Below, one piece after another: positions 56,282 to 64,000 of a stretch of 64,000 nt of DNA (its first letter is position 1; each line of letters opens with the position of its first letter). A program made the position numbers and the translations under genes. The notes below the pieces were generated by a model. It searched no databases. It was not told the origin of the DNA and was given only the letters and a program-made list of their open reading frames with translations. The stretch comes from Parastagonospora avenae f. sp. tritici 18332-5 (lineage: Eukaryota; Ascomycota; Dothideomycetes; Pleosporales; Phaeosphaeriaceae): positions 212,399 through 276,398 of the forward strand of contig JAFJTR010000037.1 in the NCBI GenBank assembly GCA_022559985.1. The letters run 5' to 3'.

Positions 56282-57927
56282 ATGAACCGCATGCAGAATA
56301 ACGCCGACGGCCGCCGGCAAGCACCAGCTGGCGGCCCCATTGGCATGCTTGTGCGAGGCATTGCGGCCGGAATTGGTCTTGCATCCGAGAGTTACCAGCA
56401 TCACAAAGAAAAGAAGTCTACGCAGACACGCGAAGGGAGAGATGACGAGAACAACATGGCAGTGACCAGTGAGGGGGGCGAATCGCAACAGGACGTTTAC
56501 ATATCGCAACAAATGGACGAGGCCGCATGGGAATTGGATGAAGCACAAGACCAAGTCTCGGGATGTAGATCCAGACCTACCGCTACCACTGATGAGGAAG
56601 TTGCGGGCCTTGCCAATTCATTTCTCGTCGCGCATGCTCGACCTCCTCCCTACTCCCTGGGCCAGCTCGCTCTACCCGTCGTTATTACTCAGCGACGCCC
56701 TGAGTCTCGTACTAAGGGCTTTGTACGTGCCTACTCTCCTCTTCTCGAAGATGTAGGCATTGATCAGGCGACTTTTCTCGACTTTCTCGGCAATCTCAAC
56801 AAATCTCTTGCGCCCAGCCCATGGATCCAAGCTATTAACTTGGCCGCATTCGCAGGGCAGAAGGTCCCCGAACCATTCACCATCATGATATCGATTGCTG
56901 TTAAGAAGGTAGCTGATGCAGCGAGCGAGCTCCATAGCCGCTCGAAAACCAATCGCTTTCTCGACCAGGTCAACGAAGACTTCTTTGCGCCCCACGGCCT
57001 GGTCGCTCTGATTATGACGTGGAAGCCCAGTCAGAAAGACACCATGTTGACCCGGGCCGAGTTCGACATGCAGTTCTCGATTGCCAAAGCCTCAGATGCC
57101 AGCAAGTCGCGCCGTCTGTTCGAGAGCTCGAGCGGAGCGACGTCATTTGAGTGGCCGCAAATGGCTCCGCTCGTATTTCCTGCTCTTCATGGATTGGACG
57201 GCGAGAAGCAGGCTGCCGTCAAACGCAGTGGTAAGTTCGTGGCCGAGTACATGGATAAGAGAGCGCGAGCAAAATGGGCTGGGGAGAACCCCGAGAGCGC
57301 TTTGGCGAATGCTACTGGTAAAGAGAAATTCTCTTCGAGATATTCAGATCCAAACCACCCGGCTAGTAGTGGAGACCCCGTTGCCTTGTTAACAGGCGGG
57401 TGAGTAGCACTGCCAAATCTGCTTTGATGTGAGATGTCAACGCTGACTGACTGCCGGCAGGTTCATTCAAGGCGGGCTTGGTAGACAAGCTGGTAGTGAT
57501 AACTCGAGAAGGGGCATGTTAGGTGGTCTTCACGGCCGCGAAGGCGCAATGGGGTTGGGAAGGGGCAGAATGGATGGATGGCAGAGAGGAGGAGAGTCAC
57601 CTTGTGGAGGTGGCCGGATTGGACTCTTAGGGGGTGGTCGGGGTGGCATCGTTGGGAGAGGTGTGGGCGGTGCTGTCGGTGCTGTCGGTGGGGGACGAGG
57701 TGGCATGGTCGGTGGTGGTGGCATCACTAGTAGCGGCATCGGCCCGCTAACCTTGGTAGAAGGCGCCAAGAAGCTATTCCAGGATGTAAGTGGAGATGTT
57801 TTTGATGGGATCCCCGCGTCTCCACACAATGCTAACGTGCTGACAGGATGTGCTTTACCTCATGATCGTACAGCGACCGACCAACGAGCAGATGGCAGCA
57901 GCGATGCAGCATGTAGGGTCTCTATGA
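56282..57927 (+). CDS. Conserved hypothetical protein with glycine-rich C-terminal region
   Basis: Exons 56282..57399, 57461..57785 and 57847..57927 (introns 61 nt each), 507 residues. The N-terminus PIGMLVRGIAAGIGLASESY may be amphipathic. The middle holds a folded domain with PYSLGQLALPVVITQRRPES, GFVRAYSPLLEDVGID, FLDFLGNLNKSLAPSPWIQA and FFAPHGLVALIMTWKP. A Gly/Arg-rich segment follows (residues ~385-455), then the short end LFQDDVLYLMIVQRPTNEQM. I recognise the layout as a common filamentous-fungal family of unknown function, not a biosynthetic enzyme. It sits between PKS-NRPS and P450, so either the cluster is interrupted or the gene has been caught up in it. Confidence 0.75.
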
Positions 57928-58112
57928 CAGACTCGTCGCTACTAGCACGTGCTATGACTGGACTTGCAGGATGATCGAGATACAGAATGACAGATATGGT
58001 AACGTAGCAACCTTCACATGAAATTTGCGCCTGTATCCATGACATATTCACCAGTTCACTGTACACTGTGCACTGATGAACATTCGCAGACTACAGTTCT
58101 ACATGCATCTAT

Positions 58113-59751
58113 CTACACCCTCTTCCACAGCGCCACCTTGACGCCGTCGGCATGGCTGAGTGTCAAGGCAATGCTCTCACGGAACACAGGCCCACGCGCC
58201 TCGATGCGCGCAACATGCTGCACGAGGCGGACGACGACATAGCTGGCGTCGATCAGGGCACTCTGCTGGCCCAGGCACACACGCGGACCCCCGTTGAACG
58301 GCAAGTAGCCCCAACCCGGCCGCAGCGGTGGCTTCGCGTTAAGCCAGCGCGCAGGGCGGAAGGCGTCTGCGTCGGGGCCGTAGATGGTGGGCAGCCGGTG
58401 CATTGCCCACACCGAGTAGTGCACAGCAGCACCCTTGGCGACGAAGACGGGCGCACTGCCATCGGGGCCACCCCCGCACGGAACGGTGGTGTTGCGCTCG
58501 GCAAAGCGCATGTTGACCGGGACGGGCGGGTGGAGGCGCAAAGCTGGTGGCGTTGAAGTCAGTATACCAGGAATGCGTGTTTACAGTCGTGGCCGCGCTC
58601 TTACTCTCGTCGACGATACTCCGTAGAACACGCATGCTCTTCAGCGTGTCATAGTCCGGCACCTTCCCCTCCAGCTGGTCTACCTCGGCCGCCAGCGCGC
58701 CCCATACTTCGGGGCTCCGCGCCACGAAGTAGAAGATGCTGCTCAACAGGCCAGCCGTCGTGTCGCGCGCCGCAAGCAGCACGTTCAGGAGCTCACTGCG
58801 AAGCTGCTCCGGATCGCGGCATACGGCCGACAGCTCTGAAAGCAGGTTGTAGCGTCGTGTGTTGGCCGCCTCTTGCGTCCTCTTCTGCCCTCTAGCTTCC
58901 CGCAGCGTGTCAGCAATGTAGCTGTCGATGAACATGTGCACCGTATCGCACGCCTTCTCGAAACTTGCATCCCTCTTCAGCCCGTCGACGACGCTTACGA
59001 GTTTGCCCAGCCGCACGCGGCCAGCCAGGCACCCTTCAGCATGGTCCCACGCCTCAGAGAAGTATGCCATGGCCGGGTTGGTCTGGCAGTTGAGGGAGCG
59101 GCCCAGCAGGAACTCGGTCGAGTTGTCAATGGTGAAGTTGAAGAACAGCCGCTGTAGGTCCGCTGTCTCGCCATCTTGGGGAAGCTTGTCCACGAGATTC
59201 TGGACGTGCGTTTCGACGCATTCCAAGTCAGACACCTGGGCTCTGGTGAAGCTGGGTCGGATGAGTGCCTGTTTCCATCGTCAGTCCACCATTACAGATA
59301 CTCTAGGGAACAGATTACTTACCCTCGAATGCTCCCAATGCGCGCCGTCCGTGGTGAAGATACCATAGCCAAGGAGCCTACCCATAGCACCCATTCGAGA
59401 TCCAAGACTGAAGTCGTTGAATTGTGTGGCCAAAACTGCTTTGACGTTCTCAGGCTCACACGTCATGATCATCGACTGCCCCATGAGGCGGAGCGTCTGC
59501 GTGTGCCGACCCGTCGTCAGGTAATGCTGGCTCAGACTCTCGAGTACTTTCCGCTCAAGAGCATTCTGCTTGAAGAAACGAAACCGATCGATCCCGAGCA
59601 CGGGGTCGAGTTGGCCCCATTGCGCAGCTGGTTTGCATCCCGTCTGGCGTTTGAACCTTTGCTTTTGAACATGGGAGACGACCCATCGCCCAACCCCAAC
59701 CACGACGACGAGCGCCAGAGCAATCAGAGCAAGGCCATTTGTATAAATCAT
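58113..59751 (-). CDS. Cytochrome P450, CYP52-type (alkane/fatty-acid omega-hydroxylase family), cluster gene
   Basis: Minus-strand exons 59751..59323, 59268..58605 and 58543..58113 (introns 54 and 61 nt), 507 residues. The N-terminal anchor is NGLALIALALVVVVGVGRWV. Helix I reads LLAARDTTAGLLSS, and the K-helix ExxR is ETLR, formed only when the second intron (GTAAGA...CACCAG) is removed. The haem loop FNGGPRVCLGQQSALIDASY closely matches CYP52 enzymes, which hydroxylate the terminal carbon of alkyl chains. In this cluster that predicts oxidation of the far end of the polyketide chain, giving the hydroxyl the glycosyltransferase needs. Reading without introns gives conflicting overlapping frames in the last third. 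Divergent from the methyltransferase. Confidence 0.9.
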
Positions 59752-60231
59752 GTTCTGCTGTGGATGTGGAAAAGTCTGCTAGAAGGCTTGTGTCGATTAA
59801 CTACTCGCCTGGCCGTATGAGTCTTTGCAGGTATTCTGAACTGTCAATCATCTCATACTAGCCCATTCAACATTTCCGCTTCGGGACAGGCAGTGCTGTT
59901 GCACTTCCTGGCCTTTCCCGTCTGGCTATATCTGGTAACACCTTTGTGTCTGACAAGCCCGCTTTGGGATTGATGCATGTCAGCATGTCAAGCGCACCAC
60001 GCCATATCGGGACAATCAAGTCAAGTAATGGCTCATGTCAGCACATATGCCATGTTATCGCTATGCCGGTCAATCCAGTCAGTGAGCGTCTGGCACTGAC
60101 TACTACACTACGCTTACATCCTGAGACCACTGATACATGTAGCTGAGCTGCCCATAATAAAAAAGCAAGACTCAACCATATCCCCTGCCCTCAGGAAACT
60201 AGAACTAGTACAAAGGCATCTGACTCCAATC
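59752..60231. promoter_or_regulatory. Divergent promoter, P450 / methyltransferase
   Basis: 480 bp shared by the two divergent cluster genes. The ten-base CATGTCAGCA occurs twice, at 59976-59985 and 60034-60043, in the same orientation. A TATA-like CATAATAAAAAAG lies about 80 bp before the methyltransferase start. Confidence 0.55.
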
Positions 60232-61447
60232 ATGGCCTCTCCCGTACACACGTACTTCTACTCCATGGTCGAAATTGGTGTTGTCAAATTCTTCGTCGAC
60301 AATGGAATATACCACGCCATCCCCCACGAAGAGAATGCAAGCGTATCTTACCGTGAGTTGGCATCCAAAGTGGGTGTCCAGCTGAATCTTCTGGAAAGAT
60401 TCTTGAACTTCCTCATTGCTGCCAATGCTCTCTCAGCACCTACCTTTGGTCATGTTGCCCACACAGCCTCTTCTAGGATATTCTTACGCGAGGATGCATC
60501 CCGTTTCTACCAGCATGTCTTCGATTTCTTCCTCGTGTCCGCTGCGCACTGGCCCGAATATTTCAACACACATGGCCCCATGGAACCAAAGTATGCCAAA
60601 CGCGCCCCGTACGGCCTGGCGGCTGGTTCCCCTAACAAGACTCTCTACGAAATCTTGGACACGATGCCTCAGGTTTGTCAATTGAACGACAGGGAAGTTT
60701 GTTCAGTCATGCTAAGAATCAATTGCAGAAAGCAGCAGCGTTCAACGCGACTATGGCCCTCGCCATTGCGGAAATGCCAGCCACGGGCACATATGACTTT
60801 GGTTGGATCACGAAGCACTTATACAACTCCGAAGATTCAACTGGCGGTGACGACAGGGTGGTCTTGGTGGATGTGGGAGGAGGCAAAGGCCAAATCCTCA
60901 AGAGCATCCTCGAGCAGAATGCTATTATCCCGCCCAATCGTTGTGTGCTTGAAGATCAGTCCGACGAGGCTGTCCACGCGGATACAACAGGTGTTATGAG
61001 CGCAGTTAGGAGGCATGTTACGAGTTTCTTCGAGGAGCAGCCAGTCAAAGGTATATACTCCTCCAGATTCGGAACCAGGGCATGCAGATGAAAACAGAGT
61101 TTGATTATAGCTAACTTCCGCGAACAGGCGCGCTGGTCTATCAGGTCCGTCGCGTGCTCAATGATTGGCCGGATGAGGCATGTGTCACTATCCTCGGTCA
61201 GCTTCGCGAGGCATGTTCGCCCGACTCACGTGTCCTAGTTGCTGAGAACCTCGTGTCAGATAAAGCTTCAGTCTCTGTTGGGCACTGTGCGATTGATCTC
61301 TTTATGATGAATTTCGGTGGTAAGAGACGTACGGAGGATGCTTATACTAGGCTTGCTGAGCGCGCAGGCTTTCAGGTTTCAGCAGTCGCTAGAGATAAGA
61401 TGTCTGACTTCGCTGTTATAGAGATGCTACCTATAGAAGCGCCCTAA
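60232..61447 (+). CDS. SAM-dependent methyltransferase (Methyltransf_2 family), cluster gene
   Basis: Exons 60232..60672, 60729..61050 and 61128..61447 (introns 56 and 77 nt), 360 residues. The N-terminal helical dimerisation part includes MVEIGVVKFFVDNGIYHAIP and YRELASKVGVQLNLLERFLN. The SAM-binding loop is LVDVGGGKGQILKSI. The region that normally holds the catalytic His-Asp (HDWxDE) reads VLNDWPDEACVTIL, with Asn in place of His. The C-terminal substrate/dimer part is MMNFGGKRRTEDAYTRLAER. The family is annotated as O-methyltransferase, but the missing His leaves N-methylation (for example of a tetramate nitrogen) open. Last gene of the cluster, directly next to repeat DNA. Confidence 0.88.
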
Positions 61448-62531
61448 CTACTCTGCTTATAAAGCTGTATTAATTTATAGAGATAATGTGGTTCACAAGC
61501 GAGCGCTCCACCCAAGCGAGCGCCCCAGCTCAATTTACTAGGGAAAATCAAAAAAAATTGAGTTCCATAACTCAAGGAATAGTGAATGAAATTCTCTAAA
61601 ACTTTGATATAGTATTTTTATATGTAATAGCATTCTATCTCTAAGCTTACGAAGGTTATGCACATCTGGATCTAGAGATATTGAATAGTTATGTCAGATA
61701 GAAGGCGTCGGAGCAATAGGTTTGTCAGATCAAGTCGAGGCTTTGCCCCATGAAGGTGTCAGGTAGAAGGCGATACAGCAGGCAGCCTAGTATCGGCGTA
61801 GATTGAAACCACGTCAGCTAACCTGCCTCAATCCTACTCCGGCCTTACTTGCATGATAGCATGTACATGTAGAGAGCACTATCATCTAGAACAAAAAAAC
61901 AAGACATTATCCTATCTATTAAATTTAACAATTAAGAGTCTCACTGCCTATACCCTAAGTATAGAAGAACGAACTAAAAATCCTTATATGACGAAAACTA
62001 CGTTATTGCGATAATTCCTGCGCCCTAACACGCTAGCGCTAAAATTAAGAGTTATCTAAACTTATTAACAATATGTCTGTACTATTAAACAGAGATCTAA
62101 CAGTAATCCTAACGGATTACACTAATTAGGCTAAATAGTACTAACAACTATAAGCAGAATGCGCTGCATACTAAGTGTAGGAGAAGGTAGATCTAAAGCA
62201 ACGCGAGATCCCTCTTAAAGAACTACAACTACTAGCAGCTCTGCTTATTAGAAGCTATTAGCCATTAACTGCAGCAACAAATCTGCACATTACCTAATAT
62301 CGCCAAGCGATGAATGACGACAGCGCTGAAGCGCCAGCTTACGTACTAGTACGACCCTTAGACCTCACAACGAACGCGAAAACGTCCTATAAGGAAGATA
62401 CTAATTATTACTAAATATAACTAGAAGAGTTTAAAATACTTAATTAGAGATATTAATAAGAGCAGACTAGACTTAGAAAGCTTACTAAATACATAAGGAA
62501 GACTGTATTATAACACCTCTTCTATAACTGC
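61448..62531. repeat. AT-rich, probably RIP-mutated repeat DNA
   Basis: Abrupt change to AT-rich sequence full of TAG/TAA/CTA trinucleotides. Near its left edge the octamer AAGCGAGCGC occurs twice within 35 bp (61497-61531), followed by an AATTGAG/CTCAATT inverted pair, which may be the end of a transposon. No frame long enough to identify the element. Lies between the methyltransferase gene and an LTR. Confidence 0.5.
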
Positions 62532-62775
62532 TGTCACGAGGGCCGACAGGCAGGGAGGATAGGTGCACGTGATCAGTATAATTACTACGGTCTACTAGCA
62601 GAACAGAGGCAGGCTTAAAGACAGGACGTAGCTCAAGGAGCTACAACCAGGATCCTCGGACGAACAGGTTTTATCAGGCGCGAGGCCTGTGCCTCGCTTA
62701 GCTAATTAAGCGATATCGATATCGCTTAGCCACCCTACGGGTCCTGATTAGCTACTCCAGGCCAGCGCCGTGACA
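62532..62775 (-). repeat. 3' LTR of a Ty3/gypsy chromovirus
   Basis: A 244-bp segment bounded by TGTCACG and CGTGACA, i.e. TG...CA ends in a 7-bp inverted repeat, as LTRs have. It lies just beyond the element's chromodomain end in the minus-strand sense, and a purine-rich tract (AAGGAAGGGAGTG on the minus strand, 62776-62790) abuts it, as expected of the polypurine tract for plus-strand priming. The partner 5' LTR is to the right of the window. Confidence 0.7.
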
Positions 62776-64000
62776 GCACTCCCTTCCTTAGGCGGAGCTC
62801 CGACGACGCAACTAACGGGGTTTACTAGGATAACGGCGGTAGAAGTTCTTCACGATCTCCTGAGCATTCTCGAGGTAGTCAGCTGGGACCTCAGTCAGAT
62901 CATCGTAACCAGCCCACTTCACTATGTACTTAAGCTGAGGCTAACTTCCTTGACTGCGGCGATCCTAACAGGAATCTAGGATATCTTCGACTTCCTACTC
63001 CTCGACTCCTTTAACTTCAACGGGAGGAGGTGGTTCTTGTCGCTGTCCAGTCGGCGGGTCGGTGGCTGCGGGGCGGAGCAGGTTCACATAGAATACAGGA
63101 TGAATCTTCATTAAAGCAGGCAGCTCTAAACAGTAGGCAAACGGGCTAACGACCTTAGAAACCCGGTACAGGCCTAGGAACTTCTAGTCTAACTTCTTTT
63201 GCGGACAGGCAGTCTTAATATTCCGGGCGTCTAACTAGACTAGGTTGTTCTCGAAAAACTAGCAGGCAGGTTTACGCTTTCAGTTCGCGTACTTCTTATG
63301 CTAGGCTTAAGCAACACAGATCTCAGAGCGGAGGTACTCATGGATTGTCTTCATCTTCAGGGCTAGATCTTCTGCGTCCTGGGCAGCAGGCTGTCGGCTA
63401 GGTTCGACTGGCTCAAATCCTAGGCGGGGGTGGAAGCTATAGTTTGCAAGGAACGGCGTAGTACGAATGCTCTCGTTAATAGCGTTGTTTACCGCGAACT
63501 CGGCTAGCGGTAACTATCTCGCCCAATCGTCCTGCAGGTACGAGACTTAACCTCGCAGGTACTGTTCCAAGAAGGAGTTAGCTCGCTCCGTCTGTCCGTC
63601 AGTCTCTAGGTAGTAAGCAGTTAACAAGAGGGACTGGATCCCTAAGCGTCGGGTCAGGTGGCCCTAGAATTCTGATACAAACTGCGGTCCTTAGTCTGAT
63701 ACAATCGTCCTAGGGAGGCCATGCAGTTTCTAGACGTGCTTTATAAACAGGCGTGCTACTTCCTTAGCATTATAGGTTCCGTTATAAGGGATAAAGTGCT
63801 TTATCTTAGTTAGTTAGTCTACTATAACTAGGATAGCGTCGTATCTATTACTCTTAGGCAGGTGCGTAATAAAGTCCATTGATAGGTCTTGCCAGGCGCG
63901 GGCAGGGATTGGCAAGGGCTTTAGTACTCCTTGTTTCGCTTCTCAGGACGATGTAATGCGTTTGCAGGTATGGCAGTTCCGGGCCCATCGTTCAACGTAG
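62776..64000 (-). mobile_element. Chromovirus (Ty3/gypsy) retrotransposon remnant: integrase and chromodomain, RIP-inactivated
   Basis: Reading leftward from 64000 the minus strand gives, interrupted by stops, the zinc-binding end of integrase (YVERWARNCHTCKR), the catalytic core with [10 protein letters not shown] and later [16 protein letters not shown], then [17 protein letters not shown] and a C-terminal chromodomain ([12 protein letters not shown]). Several stops (TAG/TAA) fall where the family has Trp, e.g. at 63814-63816, the signature of G-to-A change on this strand, as repeat-induced point mutation produces. The element is dead here and runs off the right edge. Host-genome retroelement, not a disease virus. 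Confidence 0.85.

Noticed and set aside
57516..57974. Gly-rich plus-strand and Pro-rich minus-strand frames near 57.5-57.9 kb
   Set aside because: They are shadows of the second exon of the 56282 gene, whose own frame continues into a conserved-looking last exon.
58152..59235. Overlapping alternative frames in the P450 C-terminal third
   Set aside because: They disappear when the 61-nt intron is removed, which also creates the obligatory ETLR motif.

Overview
The window is 64 kb of an ascomycete (Pezizomycotina) nuclear genome. It shows many short spliceosomal introns (about 47-115 nt, GT-AG, several with clear CTAAC-type branch sites), typical filamentous-fungal housekeeping genes, a HapX-type iron regulator, a TOXE-like bZIP/ankyrin regulator beside a PKS-NRPS, and a stop-riddled Ty3/gypsy chromovirus with RIP-like changes. 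The TOXE-like regulator and overall style suggest Dothideomycetes/Pleosporales, but that is inference. Coordinates were assigned by eye from reading frames and splice signals; where exon lengths are summed they give intact frames.

Left half (1-30.1 kb), ordinary core genome: RRM/RanBP2 zinc-finger protein (partial), GT71 mannosyltransferase, condensin subunit Ycg1/CAP-G, cysteine synthase, NADH pyrophosphatase (Nudix), COG2, mitochondrial uL1, two unrecognised proteins, Pho89/PHO-4 phosphate symporter, MCM5 (two MluI cell-cycle boxes upstream), a secreted cysteine-containing protein preceded by a 26-bp minisatellite, a HapX-like bZIP with a perfect SreA-type GATA site just upstream, a tRNA-Ser(GCU), and a GNAT acetyltransferase.

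Right half (31-61.4 kb), a secondary-metabolite gene cluster: FAD monooxygenase, trans-acting enoyl reductase and UDP-glycosyltransferase (the last two divergent from a shared promoter with two inverted repeats), a decayed gene-poor stretch, a bZIP-basic-region/ankyrin transcription factor, a 3,992-residue PKS-NRPS (KS-AT-DH-MT-psiER-KR-ACP-C-A-T-R), a seven-helix membrane protein and a glycine-rich conserved protein of unclear relevance, then a CYP52-type P450 and a Methyltransf_2 methyltransferase sharing another divergent promoter. Together these genes fit a methyl-branched reduced polyketide joined to one amino acid and released as a tetramate or aldehyde, oxidised at the chain end by the CYP52, glycosylated there, and methylated. 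That is the logic of glycosylated tetramic acids such as the epicoccamides and burnettramic acids.

The right end (61.5-64 kb) is AT-rich repeat DNA, including the 3' LTR and the integrase-to-chromodomain part of a RIP-damaged chromovirus on the minus strand.

The observation I find most unusual is the tRNA-Ser(GCU) gene. Besides the normal 10-nt intron after position 37 it carries a 49-bp insertion inside the D-loop. Its excision would restore a canonical D-loop exactly, and its ends look like a GC-AG spliceosomal intron.
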